Below are positions 34,325 to 43,058 of a DNA stretch of 64,000 bases, piece after piece. Position 1 is the stretch's first letter, and each line of letters starts with the position of its first letter. The position numbers were made by a program, and so were the translations under genes. Under the pieces are notes generated by a model. That model was given only the letters and a program-made list of their open reading frames with translations, was not told the DNA's origin and did no database searches. The DNA lies in assembly GCA_021775915.1 (NCBI GenBank), contig JAJFGW010000048.1, forward strand, positions 43,192 through 107,191. The letters are read 5' to 3'. Origin of the DNA: Alphaproteobacteria bacterium. Its GTDB lineage: Bacteria; Pseudomonadota; Alphaproteobacteria; Micavibrionales; Micavibrionaceae.

Positions 34325-34531
34325 CTATAGACGTTCTAGTTTTCTCACAAAATCAATCATAGAATCCACGGCTTCCTTATCGCCCTGAAAAGTAAACTCT
34401 CGCTCAAGAAACCCTGAACTTTCAAAATGCTTGATGTCTGCACCACGAAAACGTAAATACTCAACTCCCTTACGCGCCTCTTTCCAAAAAAGCCGACTTA
34501 ACATGTACCCAACACATTTTTTCTGCCCCAT
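34325..34531 (-). CDS. Small protein, paralogue of 33224-33430
   Basis: 68 residues with AAAGGA 8 nt before the ATG. It shares FWKEARKGVEYLRF...DIKHFESSGFLEREFTFQGD with its neighbour at 33224-33430 and has the same length. The Phe-Trp pair, the HFESSG core and the GD near the end are the conserved features. Function is unknown. Confidence 0.65.
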   Translation of the reverse strand: MGQKKCVGYMLSRLFWKEARKGVEYLRFRGADIKHFESSGFLEREFTFQGDKEAVDSMIDFVRKLERL

Positions 34532-34721
34532 AATATTTTCCTTTCACGCTCTGTTTATAATAAAAATTACTCTATCTTGTAACCCACCATATAGCATTAC
34601 GTCAACAGTCCTTTCCATAGTAACGAATAAAATCCGCCGCTTTATTAAGGGGTTCTTCACCACTACCGGGTAAAAATGGTTTCAGAGGTAAGAAATTTTA
34701 CAACGGTGAGGTAGAAAAATA

Positions 34722-35324
34722 ATGTTTAACCCTTTAAGTGATCACGATCTGGCAAGGCTACACGCTAAGTTTATTGTGCCCATTGTTGTTGACCATATGC
34801 TACGCGATGAAGAGCCGCTTGATGACATTGCCGAACACGCCATGAATGAAATTCTGTTCGAATTATGCCCGGACACAGCGCTGCTCTGTATTGCCATGTG
34901 CGCCCGGCATATCGCAACAAAAATGAGCGATCTGCCCATAGGCCGGGCACTAAGTGCCGAAGCAGAAAAAATTACCGATGAATACGGCCCGCTTTGGCTG
35001 GCCCACGAACAAAACCCCGATAATCTGGATGATGATGCCATTATGGATTTACTGGTTCATATCCCGGAAGATCTGGAAGCCTTGCGCGATCTGCTTGAAG
35101 CCACAATGGCCGAACTTAACGAGGACCACTGTATTGCCGCCATTTTATGCGACATTTTAAGTCTGCAAGCAGATCATCACCGGGACATTGCCGAACTGGA
35201 ATTGCAAAGCCTTAATTTACACCCGCAAAAGCGTGTCTCTGCAAAAAATATTGATTGCGGCGGCGATAACATTATCCCGTTCCCGCAACATGTCAGCGGC
35301 AAGCAGCATTCAGCGCGGCATTAA
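34722..35324 (+). CDS. Unknown acidic helical protein, 200 residues
   Basis: No family recognised. The sequence is strongly acidic and helical, with several Cys and His residues (LCIAMCARHIATKM; EDHCIAAILCDILSLQADHHRD) that could bind a metal. It has a disordered C-terminal tail. GAGG lies about 10 nt before the ATG. It and the following gene point rightward, away from the minus-strand small-gene group. Confidence 0.6.
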   Translation: MFNPLSDHDLARLHAKFIVPIVVDHMLRDEEPLDDIAEHAMNEILFELCPDTALLCIAMCARHIATKMSDLPIGRALSAEAEKITDEYGPLWLAHEQNPDNLDDDAIMDLLVHIPEDLEALRDLLEATMAELNEDHCIAAILCDILSLQADHHRDIAELELQSLNLHPQKRVSAKNIDCGGDNIIPFPQHVSGKQHSARH

Positions 35325-35393
35325 TTTCTTTCAAAAATTGTCGCCCCTGTGTTACGGTAACTCCGAAAATGGAAATGGAGGGGCTGCGGTGCT

Positions 35394-36233
35394 ATGAACA
35401 CCACAAAAAACAACACTATAAATAATACAAAAAAAAGCGTACAGCGCGCCCTTTCTCATGCGCAAGGGCAGCTCCTCCGCCATCATAAAAACATGCTGTT
35501 ATTCTTCGCTCTGGATATTCTCGAATATATTAGAGAAAAAGGACTACTAACAAACGCGCAGGAATCTTTTTCAAAGAGATTGAAAATAGGAGATAGGCAA
35601 AGCTCAATGTTCGCATGGGAGCTTAATAACGCCATAGAAGAAGCGCGCACAGAACTGGAAAACATCGCTATTTTCTGTGAAAAACAGACAAACAAACAAA
35701 GCAATTTTCGCCGCGCCTGGGTACTCAGCGAAGCCATGAATAACTATATAAAAATGGCGGGCGACCTTCAAAACCCCAAAGGCCTTATATTTTTAAAACA
35801 AGCCACAAAGATTAACCCCTTTACCAGCGCTACTTTTTTGGCCGAATATATGATGGTCATCGCAGACAAGCTTGAACAAAAAGCCACAAAAGAAAACGAT
35901 GCTTATTTTGTATATTCTGGAAGACTAACGGCTCTGCGCAGCAAAATCATGAACAACACCCCCAAAGAAGGGAAACCCCTTCATAAAACCGGCGCGCAAG
36001 ACATTGGTGCCCTATATAATATTATGACTTTAATGTCAGAGGCGGCTGACCTGTCCCAATCCATTACAAAATTTTCTGAAAATAGGGAAGAAACAGATAA
36101 GAAGCTAATGCAATCACTTGATTACCTGTTTCAAACTGCCGCCACTTATGACTGGCAACAATATGAAACCCACAACGAAAAACCCCGCTCACAACAAAAG
36201 CCTGCCGTTATTCTTAAACTTAGGCCTTCATAG
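35394..36233 (+). CDS. Unknown protein, 279 residues
   Basis: A basic, Asn/Lys-rich N-terminus leads into a predominantly helical protein without signal peptide or membrane span. No motif recognised. It starts 69 bp after the preceding orphan gene in the same direction, so the two may be co-transcribed. Its ribosome site (GGAGG) is 12-17 nt from the ATG, which is loose. Codon and base composition is a little more AT-rich than the housekeeping neighbours. Confidence 0.6.
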   Translation: MNTTKNNTINNTKKSVQRALSHAQGQLLRHHKNMLLFFALDILEYIREKGLLTNAQESFSKRLKIGDRQSSMFAWELNNAIEEARTELENIAIFCEKQTNKQSNFRRAWVLSEAMNNYIKMAGDLQNPKGLIFLKQATKINPFTSATFLAEYMMVIADKLEQKATKENDAYFVYSGRLTALRSKIMNNTPKEGKPLHKTGAQDIGALYNIMTLMSEAADLSQSITKFSENREETDKKLMQSLDYLFQTAATYDWQQYETHNEKPRSQQKPAVILKLRPS

Positions 36234-36274
36234 AGATCTGCTAGGCTGCTGCTTGAAGCATGAATTAAAACGCT

Positions 36275-36649
36275 TCACGCAGCTTCGCTGCTTCGAAGCA
36301 TGGGCCCCAGCGCCCTGCCTCCCAATATATGAACATGAAAATGCGGCACTTCCTGCCCGCTATTCAAGCCACTATTGGCAATAATGCGAAACCCGCCTTC
36401 AGACAAACCCTGGTCTTCAGCAATGTTTGAAACCGCGCGCCAAAACGCCGTTACTTCTTCGGCACCGGCCGCCGCGCCAAAATCAGAAACCGACACGTAT
36501 TTACCTTTGGGAATGACCAGAATATGAACCGGGGCCTGCGCGCTAATATCCCTAAAGGCCAGCACATGATCATCTTCAAAAACCGTATCATTTGGAATAT
36601 CTCCGCGCAGAATTTTAGCAAAGATATTATTGTCATCATAAGAAACCAT
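36275..36649 (-). CDS. HIT-family (HINT-like) nucleotide-binding protein
   Basis: 124 residues with the histidine triad HFHVHILGG (His103, 105, 107) and the N-terminal IFAKILRGDIPNDTVFEDD signature of HinT/PKCI-type purine nucleoside phosphoramidases. It is cytoplasmic and probably dimeric. The last codons lie in a hairpin-rich stretch (GCAGC-GAA-GCTGC) that may help end the transcript, though no clear U-tract follows. Confidence 0.93.
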   Translation of the reverse strand: MVSYDDNNIFAKILRGDIPNDTVFEDDHVLAFRDISAQAPVHILVIPKGKYVSVSDFGAAAGAEEVTAFWRAVSNIAEDQGLSEGGFRIIANSGLNSGQEVPHFHVHILGGRALGPMLRSSEAA

Positions 36650-36711
36650 CTATATTGTCCTCTCCATTATCAAAAAACTTGCTTGAAAAAGTTTAATGAA
36701 AGGAAGCCCCC

Positions 36712-37077
36712 ATGCCAAGCATGGTTCTGACTTTGCTAAAGGCTAAAATCCACCGCGCCACGGTCACGCGCTGTGACCTGAATTATGAGGGTTCGATCAC
36801 AATCGACCGCGCCTTGATGGATGAAGCCGGTATCCTGCCCTTTGAACAGGTTGATATTCTCAATATCAATAACGGGCAGCGCTTTACGACATACGCCATT
36901 GAAGGAGAAAAAGACTCGGGCATGATTGGTGTTAACGGTGCCGCCGCGCGGCTATGCCAGACTGATGATCAGGTAATTATCTGTGCCTACGGACAGATGG
37001 AGCAGGAATATGCTCGCAATTACAAACCTGTTGTCCTGACTATGAATGATGATAATACGGTGAAATCAGTTTATTAG
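36712..37077 (+). CDS. panD: Aspartate 1-decarboxylase proenzyme
   Basis: 121 residues. It self-cleaves at Gly27-Ser28 in [10 protein letters not shown] to form the pyruvoyl cofactor, then converts aspartate to beta-alanine for pantothenate. Other conserved parts are [10 protein letters not shown] at the N-terminus and GVNGAAARL near residue 75. AAGGAAG precedes the ATG by about 6 nt; an ATG three codons later is possible. The stop overlaps the converging GNAT gene by 4 bp. Confidence 0.96.
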   Translation: MPSMVLTLLKAKIHRATVTRCDLNYEGSITIDRALMDEAGILPFEQVDILNINNGQRFTTYAIEGEKDSGMIGVNGAAARLCQTDDQVIICAYGQMEQEYARNYKPVVLTMNDDNTVKSVY

Positions 37078-37649
37078 GGCATTTGCTCGATCGCTTGAGG
37101 ATCAATTACTTTGTAATAATAACGCCCCTTGATAATCTTGTTATCGACCCGGGCATAATAGGGATGAGTGCCATAATGAACATAGCCCATACCCTCATAG
37201 AATTTAATCGCAGTATCCAGCGTTTCCCGTACATCAAGATTAATCACGGAATAGCCCTCTTCCCGCGCTTTATTCTCAACTTTTTCCAGTAACTTACGAG
37301 CCAGCCCGTGGCCTTTCCGCGCCCAAGGCACGACAAAATTAGTAGTCAAAGTCACAGCAAAGCTTTGCGCCTCATTATTGCGCGGCGGCGTAATGAGTTG
37401 CGCCGTACCGCAAATGACGCCATCGAGCCGGGCAACAAATAACAGCCGCGTTGGCATCGCCAAAACGCCTTTCCAGTAAGAATCAAGAATATCGCTGGAA
37501 GGAAGCACGACCCAGCCAAACCCGCCGCCGGCTTTAACGGCTTCATCGGTGGCATCGCATAAATCATTCAGATCAGCGCCCGAAAGCTCTGTGACATATT
37601 CAACGGTGGCCAAAGATTTTTCAGGTCTTGTTTGCGTCTGATCGCTCAT
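37074..37649 (-). CDS. GNAT-family N-acetyltransferase
   Basis: 191 residues. The acetyl-CoA site is [16 protein letters not shown] (the R/Q-x-x-G-x-G/A motif), followed by [29 protein letters not shown], the usual beta4-alpha4-beta5 end of the fold. The substrate is not predictable. It converges on panD with overlapping stops. Confidence 0.88.
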   Translation of the reverse strand: MSDQTQTRPEKSLATVEYVTELSGADLNDLCDATDEAVKAGGGFGWVVLPSSDILDSYWKGVLAMPTRLLFVARLDGVICGTAQLITPPRNNEAQSFAVTLTTNFVVPWARKGHGLARKLLEKVENKAREEGYSVINLDVRETLDTAIKFYEGMGYVHYGTHPYYARVDNKIIKGRYYYKVIDPQAIEQMP

Positions 37650-37838
37650 ACGAATTGTACCCTTGTTCTTTATGAAACATGTATACCCTAAAATACCGTT
37701 TACCTTTAACTATTCAACCATAAAATTGTGAAGAAATTGAGAAGTCCATGCTCCCGCATGTTTGTGCATAGCAATATATGACGGGGGTTTCCTGAAATCC
37801 GGTATTGCACTCAAAGCCGGATTCTGTAGACTAAGCTC

Positions 37839-39200
37839 ATGTTTGCACGCCATTTTTCTTTATTCCTTATCATCCTTTTATCCTTAAGTATTTCGGGATG
37901 TTCCCGGTATGTAAAAAAAGTCGATTACCGCCCCGCAAGGGAAGTCGCAGAAGATGCCCACCCCGTACCGATTCTCTTTAAAGGGGCAGAGTTACTCCTT
38001 CCCGTTGGCACCGATGTCGGGTTTGAAAGCGATGGCGGACGATTTTGCGGCTGGCCGCGCTATCCTGTTAGCCGTACTGTGCTGCGCGATGCCATTGATA
38101 AGAAATTTCTCAAACAAACCTTTCATGATGCCTTAGAAGCACAAGGTTATGACGTCGTCGGCAGTCTCAATATCGCCTATGATTTAGAGGACGAGATTGA
38201 CCGCGCCGATTACTCCATCAAGGCCAAAATCAAGGACGTCCAGCTTGAGATGTGCCACAAGGAAGGAGACAATATCATGATCTTCTTCACCACAAGGCGC
38301 GGCACAGAAGGTGAATTTTATATGAGTGTGGACTGGTCAGTTTATGACACCCTGCGCCGCACGGTTGTTTATAAAACCACCACCGAAGGCTATACAAAGC
38401 GCCAGATTCCCAATCAAGAAGGCCTGACATTGATGTTTACCGACGCGTTCGAAATGGCGGCGCATAATTTAGGCACAGATAAAGATTTTTATAATTTACT
38501 GGTGAATGGCGTTAAGCCGCAGAAGCAAGAAAGACAAATTGAGGATTCCCGCCCGGCAAAATTTGATCCGCTGGAAGAGGTAAGACTCAACAACCCGCCT
38601 TTATCACGCGAAGCCTTCACTAAAAATATAGAAGACAAACGCGAGGTTGCGGTGATGGTACAAAAATTCGGTCATGGCTCCGGATTTTTTATCAGCAAAC
38701 AAGGCCATATCCTGACCAATGCCCATGTCGTCGGCGATTCTTTACGAACACGCATTGTCACCGCTAATAAAGAAGAAAAACTAGTCGCCGAAGTGTTACG
38801 CGTTGATAAAGTCCGCGATGTCGCTTTGCTAAAGCTGGAAAAAGTCCCTGAAAATTTCAACATTGAGGTCCTGCCAATAAGATCAGAATGGCCGTCTGTC
38901 GGCGAAGATGTCTATACTATCGGTAACCCCAAAGATTACCGTAAATTTCTCGATACCGTTAGCAAAGGCATCATCAGCGCCCACCGTGAAAAAATAAAAC
39001 TCGATGGCGTACGACAAAACTTTATTCAAGCTGATATTGAAACCCACAAGGGTAGCAATGGCGGGCCGCTTATTGATGAATACGGTAATATTGTTGGCAT
39101 GGTCGTTGCCGGAAGAATGGATGAAAACGGCACGGGTATGGGACTAAATTATTTTATTCCCATTGCTGAAGCGCTCAAGGCACTGGACATCAAACCATAA
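37839..39200 (+). CDS. Lipoprotein with C-terminal trypsin-like (DegP-type) domain, altered active site
   Basis: 453 residues with a lipoprotein signal peptide (lipobox SISGC, Cys21). Residues ~30-250 form an unrecognised beta-rich domain. Residues ~265-450 are a trypsin-like fold: His in HILTNAHVVGD, Asp in VRDVALLKLE. At the nucleophile the usual Gly-Asn-Ser-Gly-Gly-Pro reads Gly-Ser-Asn-Gly-Gly-Pro, so the catalytic Ser position holds Asn and a Ser sits one place earlier. It may be a pseudo-protease or a binding module. No PDZ domain follows. Divergent from the GNAT gene. Confidence 0.85.
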   Translation: MFARHFSLFLIILLSLSISGCSRYVKKVDYRPAREVAEDAHPVPILFKGAELLLPVGTDVGFESDGGRFCGWPRYPVSRTVLRDAIDKKFLKQTFHDALEAQGYDVVGSLNIAYDLEDEIDRADYSIKAKIKDVQLEMCHKEGDNIMIFFTTRRGTEGEFYMSVDWSVYDTLRRTVVYKTTTEGYTKRQIPNQEGLTLMFTDAFEMAAHNLGTDKDFYNLLVNGVKPQKQERQIEDSRPAKFDPLEEVRLNNPPLSREAFTKNIEDKREVAVMVQKFGHGSGFFISKQGHILTNAHVVGDSLRTRIVTANKEEKLVAEVLRVDKVRDVALLKLEKVPENFNIEVLPIRSEWPSVGEDVYTIGNPKDYRKFLDTVSKGIISAHREKIKLDGVRQNFIQADIETHKGSNGGPLIDEYGNIVGMVVAGRMDENGTGMGLNYFIPIAEALKALDIKP

Positions 39201-39203
39201 ATT

Positions 39204-39488
39204 TCACAGAGCGCGGCGAAGCGCATGACCATGCTCGGTAATATCCTTCACACCTTCTACGGTTGGCACGACGGCTGCGGGCGCTGCTGCAAAAAAGGCA
39301 AACGGTCCCAACTCGGCAATACTGGCAAATAAAGCGCTAATCCCAGCAAGAATTTTAAATTCATCTACATGACGGTCTTTTTCTGACATGGCTCTGTCTT
39401 CACTGATCCCAGCAATAAAATCCTTGCCACTCTCCTCCATGCCATGGATTTCTTCTTTAATTGTACGGAAAGCATCCCCTAAATTCAT
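39204..39488 (-). CDS. Unknown small protein, 94 residues, one hydrophobic stretch
   Basis: ATG 39488 has an excellent ribosome site (GAGGAGGAG, 5 nt away), so it is preferred over the frame's upstream start. The protein has a charged helical N-terminal half and a hydrophobic Ala/Phe-rich segment (ILAGISALFASIAELGPFAFFAAAPAAVV, described not as a motif but as a likely membrane-inserting helix pair, about 48-77). No family recognised. Confidence 0.55.
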   Translation of the reverse strand: MNLGDAFRTIKEEIHGMEESGKDFIAGISEDRAMSEKDRHVDEFKILAGISALFASIAELGPFAFFAAAPAAVVPTVEGVKDITEHGHALRRAL

Positions 39489-39612
39489 AAACTCCTCCTC
39501 GTCACTAAAATATATATTTTTATATAGTCTCATATATTTATATGTTTTTCAATGGAAAACTTGACAAACAGCCTAATTCCACGCATTTCATAGCAATAAA
39601 AGAGGAGCAACC

Positions 39613-40167
39613 ATGAGCGAAACAACATCAAATTTCCCCGGCTGGCACGCCACAACAATTATATCAGTCCGCAAAGGCAAAGATGTTGTTGTTGCCGGTG
39701 ATGGCCAGGTATCCATGGGCGATACAATTTTAAAATCGAATGCCAAGAAAGTGCGCCGCCTTGGAAAAGGTGAAATTATCACCGGTTTTGCCGGCGCAAC
39801 AGCCGATGCTTTCACTTTGTTTGAGCGTTTAGAGGCCAAATTAGAGGCCCATCCCGGCCAGCTCACCCGCGCTTGTGTGGAATTGGCAAAAGACTGGCGC
39901 ACAGATAAATATTTACGCAGATTAGAAGCACTAATGATCGTTTGTGATAAAGACACGTCTCTTATCATGTCCGGTACTGGCGATGTGGTCGAACCGGAAG
40001 ACGGCATCATCGGCATTGGCAGCGGCGGCAATTATGCTTTATCTGCCGCCCGCGCTTTGTATGACCAAAAAAACATGAACGCCGAGGATATTGCCAAAAA
40101 GGCCATGGAAATTGCGGCAGGCATATGTGTGTATACCAATGATAATATTGTTGTCGAAAAACTTTAA
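39613..40167 (+). CDS. hslV: ATP-dependent protease subunit HslV
   Basis: 184 residues. The N-terminal nucleophile is Thr14 in [11 protein letters not shown], exposed after removal of a 13-residue propeptide, longer than in E. coli. Conserved [13 protein letters not shown] and [14 protein letters not shown] confirm HslV (ClpQ). It assembles with HslU into the HslUV protease. hslU lies 0.75 kb downstream, separated by two small genes, one on the opposite strand, an unusual interruption. Confidence 0.96.
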   Translation: MSETTSNFPGWHATTIISVRKGKDVVVAGDGQVSMGDTILKSNAKKVRRLGKGEIITGFAGATADAFTLFERLEAKLEAHPGQLTRACVELAKDWRTDKYLRRLEALMIVCDKDTSLIMSGTGDVVEPEDGIIGIGSGGNYALSAARALYDQKNMNAEDIAKKAMEIAAGICVYTNDNIVVEKL

Positions 40168-40185
40168 AGCTGTACGCTGGTTTTT

Positions 40186-40503
40186 ATGAGCACTAAAAAA
40201 AGCATGTTAGCCATATGGGCTGTCGCATCAATATTATGGGTGGCTTTTTCCTACTATACATTTGACGTCCACAGAGTAAAGCACGCCTACCGCACATTCG
40301 AGCGCTATGAAGACAAAATTGCCCACGGTCAAAAAACAGCCTATTACAAGCGTGCCTACAAAAGGACAAGACGACAACTTGATGATGCCAATAAGGATAT
40401 GGGGCTATTTTTCTTGGTTGGGTTTGGCTTACCGGGCTTGATGCTGGCTTTTGGAACAGCAGCGCTTGAAAATGTTGATAAACATAAAGCTAAACGTAAG
40501 TAG
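40186..40503 (+). CDS. Small two-helix membrane protein, unknown
   Basis: 105 residues with two predicted membrane helices (about 9-25 and 72-95, the second GLFFLVGFGLPGLMLAFGTAAL) around a very basic loop. It follows hslV by 18 bp on the same strand. Function unknown; no family recognised. Confidence 0.55.
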   Translation: MSTKKSMLAIWAVASILWVAFSYYTFDVHRVKHAYRTFERYEDKIAHGQKTAYYKRAYKRTRRQLDDANKDMGLFFLVGFGLPGLMLAFGTAALENVDKHKAKRK

Positions 40504-40513
40504 CTACATCGTT

Positions 40514-40774
40514 TTAGATAGAGTGCCTTGCTTTTATGAACATATTGAGGATACCAAACTCACACTCAGGGTATTTCTCAATTTGCTTTAGCGCTTCACC
40601 TTCGTGCATACGGTATTTCTGGTAGTCATCAGCCAGTTTAATATCCATTTTATGGCAGCTTCCACCAGTCGCGCTCTCGTTAAATTCATTAAGAACAGCT
40701 CTTCCTGCACCGATTGCAATAACAACGGCCACACCAAGCCCGATAAGTTCTTTCTTTCCAAAATATGTAGACAT
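40514..40774 (-). CDS. Small membrane-anchored protein, unknown
   Basis: 86 residues with a single N-terminal membrane helix (ELIGLGVAVVIAIGAG, about 9-24) and an exposed C-terminal part carrying two Cys (GSCHKMD and PECEFG) that could form a disulfide if periplasmic. GGGAGGG precedes the ATG. It is inserted against the direction of hslV and hslU. Confidence 0.55.
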   Translation of the reverse strand: MSTYFGKKELIGLGVAVVIAIGAGRAVLNEFNESATGGSCHKMDIKLADDYQKYRMHEGEALKQIEKYPECEFGILNMFIKARHSI

Positions 40775-40910
40775 GTTTCACCCTCCCCAGAGCATTCAGA
40801 TTCTATTTATATTTCTTTATATAAAGAGCGCCGCCCCATGTCAATGCTATGGAAAAGGTGGTGGTTATAAACACACGAAAAAGCTTGCTAAATAGCGCTG
40901 TAAACCTATA

Positions 40911-40916
40911 TATAAT
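40911..40916 (+). promoter_or_regulatory. Perfect -10 hexamer immediately before hslU
   Basis: TATAAT at 40911-40916 would place transcription start near 40922-40924, at or within the first possible hslU ATG (40922). A -35 is not obvious; TTGCTA lies 20 bp upstream. hslU may therefore be leaderless or start at the second ATG (40943). Confidence 0.4.
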
Positions 40917-40921
40917 GCGCC

Positions 40922-42307
40922 ATGGAGAACGTAACAAAAATTATGACAGACGATAAAGAAACAGCCGGGAAATCCGCCCAGAACGAAGATGCCGCTACAC
41001 CCGCATTTTCTCCGCAGGAAATTGTCGCCGAGCTTGATCGTTTTATTATTGGTCAGGGTGATGCCAAACGCGCTGTTGCTATTGCCCTGCGTAATCGCTG
41101 GCGACGCATGCAGGTTGCTCCTGAGCTGCAGGAAGAAATTTATCCGAAAAATATTCTGATGATCGGGCCAACCGGTGTTGGTAAGACTGAAATTGCGCGG
41201 CGCCTTGCCAAATTAGCGCAAGCGCCTTTTACAAAAGTTGAAGCCACGCGCTTTACCGAAGTCGGTTATGTCGGCAAGGATGTTGAGTCAATCATTCGTG
41301 ACCTTACCGAATCCGCTATCCATATGGTGCGTGAGAAACTGCGCAAATCGGTTATGGCGCAGGCCGAGATTTATGCTGAAGAACGTGTTCTGGATGCACT
41401 GGTCGGTGACAATGCCTCCGAAGGCACGCGCAGTAATTTTCGTGAAAAGCTACGCAAGGGCGACCTAGACGACCGGGAAATAGAGGTTGAAGTCGCTGAC
41501 AACTCCGATGCCATGCCCGGCTTTGAAATTCCCGGCATGCCCGGCGCGTCAATGAGCATGATTAATATGAACGATATTTTAGGCAAGACTTTTGGCGACC
41601 GGAAAAAGAAAAAGAAAATGGCTGTTTCCGAATCCTATGACATTCTGATGCAGGATGAATCAGACAAGCTGCTTGATGAAGACAAAGTCATTGCCGATGC
41701 CATAGATCTGGTCGAGCAACATGGCATTGTTTTCCTCGATGAAATCGACAAAATTGCCAATCGTCAGGATGCAACCCGTAGCGGCGATGTATCCCGCGAA
41801 GGTGTGCAGCGCGACCTGTTACCACTGATCGAAGGCACAACCGTGACCACCAAATACGGCCCGGTTAAAACCGACCATGTCCTGTTTATCGCCTCCGGCG
41901 CGTTTCATTACGCCAAGCCCTCTGACTTGCTCGCAGAACTGCAAGGCCGTCTGCCGATCCGCGTTGAATTGCGCGCCCTCACCGAAGAAGACTTCAAACG
42001 CATCCTGACAGAAACCGAGGCCTGTCTACCGATCCAGTACAAGGCACTAATGAAAACGGAAGGCTTTACACTGGAATTTGAAGACGAGGCCCTTGACGAG
42101 ATCGCCCGACTGGCTTTTAAAGTGAACGAGACGGTTGAAAATATCGGCGCGCGGCGCTTGCTGACTGTGCTGGAAAAACTGCTTGATGAGATCAGCTTTA
42201 ACGCCTCTGATCGCAGCGGCGAAACTTTTACAATCACGGCCAAGTTCGTCAAAGAACAAGTCTCTGATCTTGCTGAAAATGCTGATTTGTCCAAATTTAT
42301 TCTGTGA
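40922..42307 (+). CDS. hslU: HslU ATPase subunit of the HslUV protease
   Basis: AAA+ unfoldase of 461 residues (454 if the ATG at 40943 is used). The core begins [28 protein letters not shown]. Walker A is GPTGVGKTE, Walker [13 protein letters not shown], the pore motif follows in [14 protein letters not shown], and the sensor region in [15 protein letters not shown]. The intermediate (I) domain contains GMPGASMSM. It feeds unfolded substrates to HslV. The N-terminus is about 20 residues longer than E. coli HslU. Confidence 0.96.
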   Translation: MENVTKIMTDDKETAGKSAQNEDAATPAFSPQEIVAELDRFIIGQGDAKRAVAIALRNRWRRMQVAPELQEEIYPKNILMIGPTGVGKTEIARRLAKLAQAPFTKVEATRFTEVGYVGKDVESIIRDLTESAIHMVREKLRKSVMAQAEIYAEERVLDALVGDNASEGTRSNFREKLRKGDLDDREIEVEVADNSDAMPGFEIPGMPGASMSMINMNDILGKTFGDRKKKKKMAVSESYDILMQDESDKLLDEDKVIADAIDLVEQHGIVFLDEIDKIANRQDATRSGDVSREGVQRDLLPLIEGTTVTTKYGPVKTDHVLFIASGAFHYAKPSDLLAELQGRLPIRVELRALTEEDFKRILTETEACLPIQYKALMKTEGFTLEFEDEALDEIARLAFKVNETVENIGARRLLTVLEKLLDEISFNASDRSGETFTITAKFVKEQVSDLAENADLSKFIL

Positions 42308-42981
42308 TAAAATTTATAATATTTTTAATAACCCTTACCATATTTTCAGCACCCGTCTATGCCGAAGAAAAAATCCTCGGTTTATTGGAACTAGGGCCGC
42401 TATGCTGGTGGGAATGCGAAGGTCACGACAGAGACGTGCCTTTATATAAAGAACGGGCACAAAATAAAAACCCGGCCTTAACTCTAAAACGAAAAATGTT
42501 TTTTCCTGCGCCCAACGAAGTCAACTGGGAATCCCCTTACTGGCCTGACAATGAAGAATACGGATATGAAGAGACAGGTGCGATGATTTATGAGACCGCT
42601 GACAACTGGTATAAAATAAAAATAAAAAATAATTATTTCTGGGTCGATAAAAACCACGCTGGGAAATTTCATGCCTACCCACAAATTTTAGAAAATAAAC
42701 TAACCTACCTGCCGAATTGGGATTTTATGCTACGGGATAAGCTCAGCGGCGCAACAATAGAAATTAACCACCCCTTAAAAGGAATGGAAAGCCAAGATAA
42801 TGAAATCGCAGTTAATATTCTGGATATTATAAAATATAAAAAACAATGGTGGCTTCAGATAGAGATTCTTGAAAAATCACCCTGCACCGACAATGAAGAA
42901 AAATCAGTAAAGCAGGGCTGGGTTCCGGCCTACTCCGAAGACAACCAGCGCACAGCTTCATTCTATTCGCGGGGATGTTAA
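42304..42981 (+). CDS. Exported protein of unknown function
   Basis: 225 residues with a GTG start overlapping the hslU stop (GTGA) and a clear Sec signal peptide ([20 protein letters not shown], cleavage after residue 20). The mature part is rich in Trp/Tyr, begins with a Cys-Trp-Trp-Glu-Cys pair, and has a central stretch ([17 protein letters not shown]) resembling a bacterial SH3-like barrel. Probably periplasmic. The coupling to hslU may be incidental. Confidence 0.6.
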   Translation: MIKFIIFLITLTIFSAPVYAEEKILGLLELGPLCWWECEGHDRDVPLYKERAQNKNPALTLKRKMFFPAPNEVNWESPYWPDNEEYGYEETGAMIYETADNWYKIKIKNNYFWVDKNHAGKFHAYPQILENKLTYLPNWDFMLRDKLSGATIEINHPLKGMESQDNEIAVNILDIIKYKKQWWLQIEILEKSPCTDNEEKSVKQGWVPAYSEDNQRTASFYSRGC

Positions 42982-42995
42982 GTCATCTTTAAATC

Positions 42996-43024
42996 TTGAC
43001 ATAAACTCAGCTCCTCTTTAAAAG
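42996..43024 (+). promoter_or_regulatory. Candidate promoter of the leucyl aminopeptidase gene
   Basis: A perfect TTGACA (42996-43001) is followed after 17 bp by TAAAAG (43019-43024), four of six matches to the -10 consensus, about 35 bp before the ATG at 43059. AGGAG (43047-43051) is the ribosome site. Confidence 0.45.
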
Positions 43025-43058
43025 TTACCATAAATTTATAAAATATAGGAGCTACTCC

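Noticed and set aside
43009..43053. Inverted repeat (AGCTCCT ... AGGAGCT) that could hide the aminopeptidase ribosome site
   Set aside because: The upstream arm lies within the predicted promoter spacer, so it would not be in the mRNA; the loop is also long.
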